Positions 23,801 through 31,847 of a stretch of 35,444 bases of DNA are shown piece by piece (the first letter of the stretch is position 1; each line of letters begins with the position of its first letter). The stretch lies in NCBI GenBank assembly GCA_030592165.1, contig JAUVKC010000001.1:1-35444 (forward strand), read 5' to 3'. The DNA comes from Candidatus Buchananbacteria bacterium (GTDB taxonomy: Bacteria; Patescibacteriota; Patescibacteriia; CAIXNZ01). The notes below the pieces were generated by a model that saw only the letters and a list, made by a program, of their open reading frames with translations, did not search any database and was not told the origin of the DNA. The position numbers were made by a program, and so were the translations under genes.

Positions 23801-24945
23801 ACGTTTTTATTCCCAATATGGTTGATCGTAGATTTCCAACAGGGGAACGTAAAGACCCGATTGAATTGCCAGCAAAATTAATTAAAGAAATAATTCCAGA
23901 GGGTGATATTCATTTGGAAGAAGAAAGAAGACTTTTTTATGTTGCCATGACCAGAGCTAAAGACGGATTATTTTTAACTTCAGCTGCTGATTATGGCGGT
24001 GTGAGAAAAAAGAAATTATCAAGATTTTTGGAAGAATTAATGCAGACAAATAAAGAATTCAAATTAGACAAAAGAGCAGGTGTGGAAAATAAAGACTTAA
24101 TTGAAATCACGGCTGAGACTAAAGAAATTAAAAAGAAAGATAAGTATGAATTACCTTCAAGGTTTTCGTACTCACAATTGGCTGGGTTTTCCAAATGTCC
24201 TTATCAATACAAATTAAGTTATATCATGAGAGTACCTATTTTTGGTAAAGCAGTATTTTCTTACGGAAAAACTATGCATGCGACATTGGAAGAGTTTTTT
24301 AAATTAGTAGTTGGGAAACAGCAGAGCAAACAAACTGATTTGTTTACAAAAAATAGCAAAAAGACTGGTAAACAGAAAATAGGTAATTTAGTGAGCTTTG
24401 ATGAATTAATGGGATTGTTTGAATCTGTTTGGCTGGATGAATGGTATGAAGATAAAGAACAAAAAGAAAAATATTATACTCAGGCCAAGAAAACATTGAA
24501 AATATTTTATAGCCAAATCAAAGATCAGGTAAATCAAACTGAAGATACTGAGAAACCCTTTAATCTGAAAATTGATAATTATACATTGAGGGGTGTTATT
24601 GATAGGATTGATAGGACTGAAAAAGGAGAGCTTGTTATTGTTGATTATAAGACTGGTAAACCAAAAGAACAGGGTAAATTAGGTCCTGAAGATAAAATGC
24701 AACTTTTAATTTATCAAATAGCTGCGGAAGAAGTTTTGCAAGAAAAGGTTGATAAATTGATTTACTATTATTTAGATAATAATTCTAGCGTAGAATTTAT
24801 TGGTCAGGAAAAAGATAAAGAAAAGGTGAAAAATAATATTAGTAATTTAATTAAAAAAATTAACCAATCAGATTTTGTAGCTACTCCGAATCATTTTATT
24901 TGTAAATTTTGTGATTTTAGTAAAATTTGTGAATTTAAGGTATAA
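20872..24945 (+). CDS. UvrD-like helicase-nuclease fusion with intein
   Basis: Superfamily 1 DNA helicase of 1357 residues, 998 after intein removal. Walker A is AGAGTGKT (27-34), Walker B is LLDEFQDTN, and the motif III sequence VVGDDDQ-SIYKFRGAS is split by the intein at residues 275-633. Later motifs include QNYRS, TIHAAKGLEFK and EEERRLFYVAMTRAKD. The C-terminal 250 residues form an AddB/RecB-type PD-(D/E)XK nuclease: D1244 in GVIDRID, D1258 and K1260 in VDYKTGK. Four cysteines, C1109 and C1344/C1347/C1353 (CxxCx5C), match the 4Fe-4S clamp of that nuclease class. It probably takes part in double-strand break processing in place of RecBCD/AddAB. Two uncommon features, intein and fused nuclease, occur in one protein. 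Confidence 0.93.
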   Translation: MNKEKIQFNPEQKKAITYGNGPVLIIAGAGTGKTMVITQRISHLILDKDVNTDAILALTFTDKAAEEMEERVDKLLPYGYVDLWISTFHSFCQKILEQHALDIGLPNDFSLLNQTSSWLLVRNNLDKFNLDYYKPLGNPTKFIHALLKHFSRAKDEEIYPDDYLEYAQNLKQNNDTSMSDDLLDEEALRVTEIAEAYHVYQKLLIDNNSLDFGDLINYTLKLLRKRPKILKKLQDQFEYVLLDEFQDTNIAQYELVKLLAGEKKNLTVVGDDDQCLPGNSLISVPNGKKKIKDFKVGDEILTGIGRSQIGISSVSNVIKNKKKVRYLDIKTKSGKKIRVTDNHKMFVHVSDCKIERFYVYLMHRQGIGYRIGITRSLKTRLRLERSSDSILAIASFETEKEARYYETFLSLKYGMPTSCFQQRKGLVIDNEYLSKLYSELDVDNAVRKLSEDLNKDLRFNHFNLSSVFRGNKSRVNVNLEICSRRYKIKKLTKYSKNYAVSHLLSLETSDLKIVNKLKTSGYELKKSKKGWRFRLQSADLNKLIELSEKLQLITNGIRQEKFKIGTLNKQSLEAIVMPAKNLVAGLFVPVEKGNKIYYDEIVELKELKMIDTVYDLEVKKTHNFIADEVVVHNSIYKFRGASVSNILQFKKDFPESQEIVLTQNYRSKQGILDVSYNFIQLNNPNRLEYQLNNSKKSKSIKLESKIDKRLKSNNKGKAIVEHIHEKTLDEEVKAILHKIVELKNKDKNVTWDDFAILVRANDSANSFISYLRQSNIPYQFLALRGLYNKPIILDILAYFKLLDNYHESTAVFRILSSPIVEISQQDIIKINHYAYKKTQSLYEVLKEVRAVKGVTAKSISEINRLLGMIEKHTQLIKEKTIGEIFKAFLEDTDYLEKLVRRDEYESNQAISYLNQFYKKIKEFEEEQADPKLKLFMEKMDLELEAGEEGSLSLDLDIGPEMIKIMTIHAAKGLEFKYVFIPNMVDRRFPTGERKDPIELPAKLIKEIIPEGDIHLEEERRLFYVAMTRAKDGLFLTSAADYGGVRKKKLSRFLEELMQTNKEFKLDKRAGVENKDLIEITAETKEIKKKDKYELPSRFSYSQLAGFSKCPYQYKLSYIMRVPIFGKAVFSYGKTMHATLEEFFKLVVGKQQSKQTDLFTKNSKKTGKQKIGNLVSFDELMGLFESVWLDEWYEDKEQKEKYYTQAKKTLKIFYSQIKDQVNQTEDTEKPFNLKIDNYTLRGVIDRIDRTEKGELVIVDYKTGKPKEQGKLGPEDKMQLLIYQIAAEEVLQEKVDKLIYYYLDNNSSVEFIGQEKDKEKVKNNISNLIKKINQSDFVATPNHFICKFCDFSKICEFKV
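21694..22770 (+). mobile_element. Intein with GIY-YIG endonuclease domain
   Basis: A 359-residue in-frame insertion starts with Cys (C275, motif CLPGNSLISVPNG) and ends with VVVHN followed by extein Ser634. These are the splicing residues: Cys1, the block B T-D-N-H (residues about 342-345), and the terminal His-Asn before Ser+1. Removing it restores the universal UvrD sequence DDDQSIY. Between the splicing halves, residues 357-410 have the GIY-YIG pattern: YVYLM (358-362), YRIGIT (369-374), R380, and E406 in ARYYETFLSLKYG. Most inteins carry LAGLIDADG or HNH endonucleases instead. About 180 further residues before the C-terminal block (VYDLEVKKTHNF) may bind DNA. All expected splicing residues are present, so splicing is likely. 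Confidence 0.92.
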
Positions 24946-24975
24946 TTAAATAGTAATAATTAATCATTGAATAAA

Positions 24976-27540
24976 ATGAAACGAAAAAAAATATTAATAT
25001 TTTTTACATTTTTTAGTTTTATTGTGATTTGCATTATTTTCCAAAAAATTTCATTGGCAGCTACATTTGTTGAATCATTTATTGGCAACGACTACATTGA
25101 TAGTGCGAATACAACAGCAGATTGGGAAACTTCTACTACAACTGCCCATTTAATAAATGGTGAATGGCGACAATTAGATGGAGCTACTTCGCCTTATGTT
25201 TTTAAAGAAGAAGCTGTAACTGGGTTTACTGCTCCTAAACCAGATATTATTCATGATGCTAATAATCAGCCGTTAATTGTTTTTGATCAGACAATAGATA
25301 CAACAATGTCAGCTACAAAATGGAGTGTCGGTGCTGGTACGAGTGTCTGTGGTGCTGGTGTTACAGATTGCTGGACTGATTTATCTGGGACGACAAAAGG
25401 ATTGCATAATTCTGTTTTTAATTTGCCTGGGGGCGATTATGTTAATAGAAAAAGAATTGGCAGATTAAAAAATGGATATCCAGCCGTTATTTTTTCATAT
25501 TATAGTGTGGCAGGATCATATTATGAATTGCATTATATGCAATGGACACCAAATGCTGCGGATGGAGTGTGTAGCTCTGGTAATTCTTGCTGGACAAATG
25601 CTGCCAAAACAGCAGAAGGGTCAGAAAAAATTTCCAATAATAACATGACCGCACTTTCTAATTTTTACAAATCTTTTGATTTAGTTATGGATCAATATGA
25701 ACAACCAAATATCGTATGGAATGAGTATGATGGAACTAATCTATCATACCATTATACAAGATGGAATGGTTCAAATTGGACAAACGCTAATAGAACTACT
25801 ACAGGTAAACAACAACTAACTACAAAGGTAAGTAGTGATAATGCTGATTTAGAATTTATAATCAAAAATGGGGTTATTTATGTTGTTTTAAGATATGATG
25901 ATTATAATTATGTAGGTAAATGGAATGGTAGTAATTGGGTTAATTTGGCTGACACAACTTTTACTAATTATAGTGGTATGACAATTTTTAAAGCAGCTAA
26001 TAATTTAAACATTGGTATAGGTCAAAATAGAAAACGAAATTATTTAATGGTTGAGAATAATCAACTTTATCTAGGAATTAGTTCCTACACTACTGGCACG
26101 GCTGATAATTATTTAGCTTACTGGGATAATACTGTTGATACTTGGAAATATATCAATGGAACAACAATTGGCAATAATCAAACAGCTATTGATAATATGA
26201 ACGAATTATTTAATGGGGAGTCTTGGGATCTTCACGAATTGTACATGGTTAATCTGTCAGTTGATAAAAAAACAAATAATATTTTAATGTTGATGTCTAA
26301 TTATGATGGGGCAAGCTCGGAATTATATTTTTCACAATGGGATGGTAGTAATTGGAAACAACCAGATGGTGACACAGATGGCTATGAAGTTGCTAGTAAC
26401 TTAGTTTACGGTGGTAATTATAATACTTATTCATCAATAGCAATAGATAATTATGGTAAACCTATTTTTAGTTATGTTGATAGAGCTTATACCTCTCCCA
26501 ATAAAAATTTACCATTATATATAAGTAAATTTAATGGTAGCGATATAACTGGTGTTAATGATTATACTGCAAACAGAGATTTGATTGCTGATGATAACCA
26601 AAATTTAAGTACTGGACTATATTACCAGAGTTTATATTTCAATCAAGCTACTGAAGAAATATATTTTGCAGGTATGACTGGTGATGGTGGAATGCTTATT
26701 ACAAAATTTTTTGCAAATAAATACCCAGATCAGGACCAGGATGTTGTGTCTGATACTATTGCAGTTCCATATAATTCAGCTTCAGAGATAACATCTGCAA
26801 CATTAGTAGCAGAACATATTAAACCATCAGGCACAGATATAACATATTATTTAAGTGCAGATGGTGGTTCAAATTGGGAAAGCGTTACTAGTGGTGTAGC
26901 TCATAATTTTACTAATACTGGCGATGATTTGCGTTGGAAAGCTAATTTTACCTCAAGTAGCGAGGATAGTACTCCCACCATACAATATTTATATATAGAT
27001 GTTGATGGAAAAACAAAAGGGACTTCAGGAGATATTATTATAACAGCAGAAATAATACCATCATTAAGCTTGAATATTAATTCCACTACTTGTGATTTCG
27101 GAGTTTTTTCTGATACAAATATTAAAACATGCAGTTATGTAGTTACAGTTTCAACAAATGCAAGTGCTGGTTATATGGGATATATTCAAGAAGATCAGGA
27201 CTTACAAACTATAAATTCTAAAATAATTACAGATGTTGATGATAGTGCTGTAACTGGTGGTGGCACAGGTATTGATGAAGAATATGGCCTTTCAACAAGT
27301 GATTCATCTCAGGAAATTTCTGAAAATAATACAGGCTTAACTTGTGCACAATTAAATAATCAATCGTCTACAGCAATGCCAGCAACACCTTTAACAACTG
27401 ACAATCAAACCTTTGTAACCTCAACTTTACCAGTCGCTAGTGAAGAAACTACTTTGTGTCATTCCGCAGCAATTATTAGCAACACTCCAGCAGGTTCATA
27501 TTCTCATTCGGTTACAATTACAGTCGTTGGTAATTTTTAA
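24976..27540 (+). CDS. Secreted propeller protein with WxL-like C-terminal domain
   Basis: Exported protein of 854 residues from the ATG at 24976; a TTG at 24967 would add three residues and is less likely. After a signal peptide (about 1-28), residues to about 570 hold repeats with the core W-D/N-G-S-N-W (for example RWNGSNW, KWNGSNW, QWDGSNW), probably blades of a beta-propeller. A segment with YYLSADGGSNWESV (about 610-680) resembles carbohydrate-binding or laminin-like beta domains. The last 165 residues repeat in the protein at 32791: SLSL, four cysteines (TTCDFG, KTCSYV, LTCAQL, TLCHSA) and the end TITVVGNF. This domain is read as WxL-like without tryptophan (inference). A likely large surface adhesin, starting 31 bases after the helicase gene. 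TATAAT at 24941-24946 may be its -10. Confidence 0.75.
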   Translation: MKRKKILIFFTFFSFIVICIIFQKISLAATFVESFIGNDYIDSANTTADWETSTTTAHLINGEWRQLDGATSPYVFKEEAVTGFTAPKPDIIHDANNQPLIVFDQTIDTTMSATKWSVGAGTSVCGAGVTDCWTDLSGTTKGLHNSVFNLPGGDYVNRKRIGRLKNGYPAVIFSYYSVAGSYYELHYMQWTPNAADGVCSSGNSCWTNAAKTAEGSEKISNNNMTALSNFYKSFDLVMDQYEQPNIVWNEYDGTNLSYHYTRWNGSNWTNANRTTTGKQQLTTKVSSDNADLEFIIKNGVIYVVLRYDDYNYVGKWNGSNWVNLADTTFTNYSGMTIFKAANNLNIGIGQNRKRNYLMVENNQLYLGISSYTTGTADNYLAYWDNTVDTWKYINGTTIGNNQTAIDNMNELFNGESWDLHELYMVNLSVDKKTNNILMLMSNYDGASSELYFSQWDGSNWKQPDGDTDGYEVASNLVYGGNYNTYSSIAIDNYGKPIFSYVDRAYTSPNKNLPLYISKFNGSDITGVNDYTANRDLIADDNQNLSTGLYYQSLYFNQATEEIYFAGMTGDGGMLITKFFANKYPDQDQDVVSDTIAVPYNSASEITSATLVAEHIKPSGTDITYYLSADGGSNWESVTSGVAHNFTNTGDDLRWKANFTSSSEDSTPTIQYLYIDVDGKTKGTSGDIIITAEIIPSLSLNINSTTCDFGVFSDTNIKTCSYVVTVSTNASAGYMGYIQEDQDLQTINSKIITDVDDSAVTGGGTGIDEEYGLSTSDSSQEISENNTGLTCAQLNNQSSTAMPATPLTTDNQTFVTSTLPVASEETTLCHSAAIISNTPAGSYSHSVTITVVGNF

Positions 27541-27565
27541 ATTTAGATAAAAATAAAATTTACGA

Positions 27566-27571
27566 TATAAT
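27566..27571 (+). promoter_or_regulatory. Consensus -10 element
   Basis: TATAAT ends eight bases before the ATG at 27579 and has TTTAGA (27542-27547) 18 bases upstream. No Shine-Dalgarno sequence separates it from the ATG, so the transcript would be leaderless. Confidence 0.5.
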
Positions 27572-27578
27572 ATACAAA

Positions 27579-28886
27579 ATGAAGAGAAAAATAAAATTAG
27601 CAATAAGAATTTTTATTTTTTTGATGATTATTAGTTTTTTATTGCCAAAAATTATTAGCGCGGCAAGTTTAACCGTTATGAGCGATAGGATGACACGGCA
27701 TGCACCTTTGACAGTTTCAGATCATGAAATAAAGTTTACTACTCCCAGTGGCGTAGGTGATTCTGGCCAATATATAAGAATATTGTTTGATTCTGGTTTT
27801 GATTTATCAAATATTGATTATACAGATATTGATTTAATGCATGGAGCTATCACAGGAGTTGAGTCTGATGAAACTTTAGATTCAATCGCAGATATTACTT
27901 CATGGGGAGTAAATATTGGTGTGAATAATATTGATTTTTCTCATCCAACAAATAATTTGAATGGTGATATATTACCTGGTGATAAAATTGTTATAAGAAT
28001 AGGCTTTAGTGCAAACGGAGGTGACCAGCAAATAATAAATCCCGCGATAATAGGTTCAAAAATAATTACCTTAACTGGAAATTATGGTGACTCTGGGAAG
28101 TTAGCAGTGGCTATTTTTCAAGATCAAGTCGGGGTTGGTGGTGAAACATCAGGGCTGGCTCCTGTGGCAGTAGTTTTAGATCCACCTTTTAATATCTTGA
28201 CCAATCAAATGGACTTAAGCTGGTCGCAAAATTTAAATAGTGATTTTGCTAATTATCAGGTTTATTACTCAACATCTCCTGGCTTAACTGATTTAACAGG
28301 AACATTGTTTTCTACAATCACTAATCAAACAACTCTTTCTTTGACTGTGACGGGATTAAATCCAAATACAATATATTATTATAAAGTTTATGTTTTTGAT
28401 ACTGAAGGTTTGAAAGTACCTTCAAATGAGGTCAGTGCGAAAACAAATTCTTCAGGATCTGGTTTGCCTCCCCAGCCACCTGTACCAACAGTTAGTAATG
28501 TAACTTGCCCGGTTTTTAAAACACCTGAATTTATTGAGGGTACTAGATCTCCTGGAACCTCAGTTTTTGTAAATTATTCAAATTCAAATGTCACTTATCC
28601 TGGTGTAAGTTCTTGGGAAGCCTTAGTTAATTTTGTTATGGGTAGTAATGTTGTAAATGTTTTTGTTCAAGATGGCTTAGGTCAGACAAGTAATACTTTG
28701 TCAGTAAATATTTTCCGTTGGGAAATAGGGGATACAAATGGCAGTGATATAATTGATGATTTTGACTTGGCTGGGATTGCTTGGCATTGGCAAGGTGATT
28801 GGTGCCAAGGAGATTTTAATAAAGATGATTTTATTGATGATTTTGATCTAGCTGGTTTAGCTGCTCATTGGGATAATGTTTATTGA
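27579..28886 (+). CDS. Secreted FN3 protein with C-terminal dockerin
   Basis: Exported protein of 435 residues. Signal peptide about 1-28, then a beta domain (about 29-190) of the kind found at the start of the protein at 32791 (long strands, IIGSKIITLTGNYG near its end). A fibronectin type III module lies at about 200-290 (LSWSQNLNSDFANYQVYYSTS to YYYKVYVFDTEG). A short beta domain (about 300-380) and a C-terminal dockerin follow. The dockerin has two calcium loops, GDTNGSDIIDDFDLAGI and GDFNKDDFIDDFDLAGL, each followed by an AWHW/AAHW helix end. It ends two residues after the repeat, as typical dockerins do. Its probable partner is the cohesin protein encoded next. It is a likely ligand displayed on the cohesin anchor (inference). 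Confidence 0.82.
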   Translation: MKRKIKLAIRIFIFLMIISFLLPKIISAASLTVMSDRMTRHAPLTVSDHEIKFTTPSGVGDSGQYIRILFDSGFDLSNIDYTDIDLMHGAITGVESDETLDSIADITSWGVNIGVNNIDFSHPTNNLNGDILPGDKIVIRIGFSANGGDQQIINPAIIGSKIITLTGNYGDSGKLAVAIFQDQVGVGGETSGLAPVAVVLDPPFNILTNQMDLSWSQNLNSDFANYQVYYSTSPGLTDLTGTLFSTITNQTTLSLTVTGLNPNTIYYYKVYVFDTEGLKVPSNEVSAKTNSSGSGLPPQPPVPTVSNVTCPVFKTPEFIEGTRSPGTSVFVNYSNSNVTYPGVSSWEALVNFVMGSNVVNVFVQDGLGQTSNTLSVNIFRWEIGDTNGSDIIDDFDLAGIAWHWQGDWCQGDFNKDDFIDDFDLAGLAAHWDNVY

Positions 28887-29041
28887 TGAGAATTTAGAAT
28901 TAAGAGTTTAAGAATTAAGAGTTTTAGAATATAGAATATAGAATTTAGATTTAAGTGTTTAAGAATTTAGAATTTAGAATATAGATTTAAGTGTTTAAGA
29001 ATATAGAATTTAGAATTAAGAATAAATAATTGTAGAATAAA
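28887..29041. repeat. AT-rich intergenic repeat array
   Basis: The whole gap is made of degenerate units agaatttagaattaag / tagaatatagaattt. An exact 21-base copy, tagatttaagtgtttaagaat, occurs at 28946-28966 and 28982-29002, separated by 15 bases. The 13-mer agatttaagtgtt inside it is also at 5148-5160. No gene is seen. The last bases (tagaat at 29033-29038) may also serve as a -10 for the cohesin gene. Confidence 0.7.
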
Positions 29042-31843
29042 ATGCGAAGATTAGCAAAAATTAGTTTGGGTATAATTATAAGCTTTTGGATTTTTTCCAT
29101 GATGGCTAGTCTTAACCCTGCTTTAGCTGCAGGTAATGCTATTATGATTTTAACATCAGTAAGAACTGATTATTATGTTGGTGAAACAATTTACATTGAT
29201 ATAGAGGTTCAGACAAATGGAGAAAGTATTAATACAGTTCGTGCTCTAATGGATTTTACCGGCGGAGATGTTTTGCTGATTGATGATTTTGATTTGGGTA
29301 CTGCTTGGCCAAATTTAAGTCCTGGACAAAGTCTTGATAATATTTTGGATACTATAAATGTTGGAGGGTTTATCTTTGTTGATTCTGTCACCCAGGATTC
29401 TTTATTCGGAACTTTAGTTTTTACTGCTAATCAAGTTGGTTCTTCAACTATTAATTTTGCTTCAGGATCTCATTTGATTTCGCCTGATATTGTTGAAAGA
29501 TTAAATTTAGCTGGGTCACAGGGGATTACAATTAATGTTGCTGAACCAGTCATCCCAAATGTACCACCAACTGTTTTGAGTTCCAATATTGAGGTTACAA
29601 TTAATCAAGAAGGTACAACAACTGTAACTGCTTTTGATTCTGATGGTGATAATGTGACAATTACTTGGGATGCAATTAATAATTCATATTTTAGTAACCC
29701 TGTATCAGGTCAGGCTGCATCTGTAGATTTCACTTGGACACCAACTGAAATTGGTGATTTTAGTTTTCCTTTCTATGCTACTGACGACGGTCCTGATTCA
29801 TTAATTACCCAAGGTTTTGTTAATGTTAGTGTAGTAGATGAAGTTATTGTTATTGAAGAAAATTTTGCTCCTATATTTCAGCCAGAATCAAATAAATCAG
29901 TTGAAATAGGGCAAGAAATTAGTTTTCAAGTTTTAGTAACAGACCCTGATGGTGATAATGTGAATTTAACCTGGGATGTCCCAGCAGAAGCAATTATTTC
30001 CAATATAAACAATAATACAACTACGGTAACCGTAAATTTTCGTTGGATTCCAAATGAACAAGGGTCGTTTCCCGTAAATTTTTATGCTACAGATGATAAT
30101 CCTGATAATCCTAAAAATTCAATTTTAACAATAATTATAAATGTTTCTATTCCTGATCCGCTAGAAAATCAGTCACCAGTTTTTATACCTGTTGCTAATC
30201 AATTGATTGATTTGGGCGAAACCATCACCTTTAATGTCCAGGCAACAGATCCTGATGGTGATAATGTTGATTTATCCTGGAATTTACCTTCAGGATCAAG
30301 TTTTACGAATGTTACTAGTGGAATTAGTGCCAATGGTACTTTTAGCTGGTTACCGTCTCAAGAAGGCGTTTATACCTTAATTTTTAGTGCAACTGATGAT
30401 AATATTGATAATCCATTAACAACTGATTTAGTGGTTAGCTTAGGAGTTTCTGTGCCTCCCTTGGAACCTAATGATCCACCTGAATTTGCTAATATTACAG
30501 AAAAAACAATTAATGCAAACGAAGTAATAACATTTGAAGTGTCAGCTACAGATCCTGATGGTGATAATGTTAGTTTAACAATGGAGAGTTTCCCGGGAGC
30601 AAATTTTTCTGTTTTAACTGAGGGCAATACATCGGTCAGTAATTTTAGTTGGAAGCCACAAAATTTTGGTATTTATTATGTAGTTTTCAATGCCACAGAT
30701 GATCGTGCTGATAATAACCTAACTAAGAGTAGAAGTGTTAGAATTACTGTTTTTGGCGGTGAATGTCCTCCTTGTGGAGGTGGTGCTTGCGTAGAATTAG
30801 TTTTAACATGTGATGAGGTTGCTGAAATACCAATAACTGAAGTTATTCCAGATAAAACCTTACCAATAATTACCTCACCATCGCATCCACATGAGGCTTT
30901 TTGGTATGCTAATGCTAAGCCGCAATTTGTTTGGGATATTGATGATGTTGGTATTCTTGGTTATAATTTTAATCTCGATGAGATCCCATATCATGAACCA
31001 ACAAAAGTTTATTCATATAGTCAGAGTAAATTTTTTGCATTTTCTGAAGTAAATGATGGGTTTTGGTATTTTCATTTAAAAACAAGATATGAAGATGGTT
31101 GGGGACCAACAGCTCACTATCAAGTAAAGATTGACACAACACCACCAGATTTTTTCAGACCATCACTTGAAGAAAATGAATTGTATTTTTCAGCTGTAGA
31201 TAAACATTCAGGTGTGGCTTATTATGATATAAAAATTGATCAAGGCTATTGGCAAAGAGCAACTAGTCCGTTGAATTTGAATGAATTTCATGGACAAGGA
31301 GATCGTCTGATTTTAAGAGCAGTTGACAATGTAGGTAATGCAATCGAAAGCAATGTAGATTTAATTAAAAATGAAGTTTTAGAAGAAGAGGTACAAAAAA
31401 TATATATTTTAGAAGATTTTAGCAGAATAATTGAGCCACCATTTATTGAAAAAATTAGTTATAAACAAATACGAGATAAATTATTTAAGCACGATTATTT
31501 AATTGTTTCTGGTATTTCAGAGCCAAATGCCCAAGTTACTATATATTTATCAACTGAACCTGAGTCAATATTTTCTACTAAAGCAGATAAAAGCGGTATT
31601 TGGGAAGCAAAATATGAAATAGAACTAAAAAACCAAGAATATAGCATATATTCAATTGCTACAATTAATAATATTAATTCTTTACCTTCAGAAAAGATAT
31701 ATTTCACTTTCCAAAAAATTAAAGGCATCTCATGGTATTATTACTGGTTTATCATTTTAATTTGGTTAATAATTTTGTTGCTTTTATGGAAATTAAAAGT
31801 ATATATTCATGAATATTTGAAAAAAAAATTCGATAATAATTAA
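29042..31843 (+). CDS. Membrane-anchored cohesin and Ig-repeat protein
   Basis: Exported protein of 933 residues. Signal peptide about 1-30, then a cohesin-like module at about 30-165 (YYVGETIYIDIEVQTN, VRALMDFTG, FGTLVFTAN, SGSHLISPD), which is the partner of dockerins. Four Ig-like repeats of about 100 residues follow (about 170-575); each contains D-G-D-N-V near residues 199, 300, 402 and 502 and ends in ATDD. Then come a Cys-rich linker (GGECPPCGGGAC), a domain with SPSHPHEAFWYANAKPQF and DGFWYFHLKT, another Ig-like module, and a C-terminal transmembrane helix (about 897-917) with a Lys-rich cytoplasmic tail. This is the plan of a cell-surface anchoring scaffold with one cohesin. It follows the dockerin gene and is followed four bases later by the next surface gene. 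Confidence 0.82.
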   Translation: MRRLAKISLGIIISFWIFSMMASLNPALAAGNAIMILTSVRTDYYVGETIYIDIEVQTNGESINTVRALMDFTGGDVLLIDDFDLGTAWPNLSPGQSLDNILDTINVGGFIFVDSVTQDSLFGTLVFTANQVGSSTINFASGSHLISPDIVERLNLAGSQGITINVAEPVIPNVPPTVLSSNIEVTINQEGTTTVTAFDSDGDNVTITWDAINNSYFSNPVSGQAASVDFTWTPTEIGDFSFPFYATDDGPDSLITQGFVNVSVVDEVIVIEENFAPIFQPESNKSVEIGQEISFQVLVTDPDGDNVNLTWDVPAEAIISNINNNTTTVTVNFRWIPNEQGSFPVNFYATDDNPDNPKNSILTIIINVSIPDPLENQSPVFIPVANQLIDLGETITFNVQATDPDGDNVDLSWNLPSGSSFTNVTSGISANGTFSWLPSQEGVYTLIFSATDDNIDNPLTTDLVVSLGVSVPPLEPNDPPEFANITEKTINANEVITFEVSATDPDGDNVSLTMESFPGANFSVLTEGNTSVSNFSWKPQNFGIYYVVFNATDDRADNNLTKSRSVRITVFGGECPPCGGGACVELVLTCDEVAEIPITEVIPDKTLPIITSPSHPHEAFWYANAKPQFVWDIDDVGILGYNFNLDEIPYHEPTKVYSYSQSKFFAFSEVNDGFWYFHLKTRYEDGWGPTAHYQVKIDTTPPDFFRPSLEENELYFSAVDKHSGVAYYDIKIDQGYWQRATSPLNLNEFHGQGDRLILRAVDNVGNAIESNVDLIKNEVLEEEVQKIYILEDFSRIIEPPFIEKISYKQIRDKLFKHDYLIVSGISEPNAQVTIYLSTEPESIFSTKADKSGIWEAKYEIELKNQEYSIYSIATINNINSLPSEKIYFTFQKIKGISWYYYWFIILIWLIILLLLWKLKVYIHEYLKKKFDNN

Positions 31844-31847
31844 TATT

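Noticed and set aside
27579..31843. Cellulosome
   Set aside because: Cohesin and dockerin are present, but no glycoside hydrolase, carbohydrate-binding catalytic enzyme or multi-cohesin scaffold is seen in the window.
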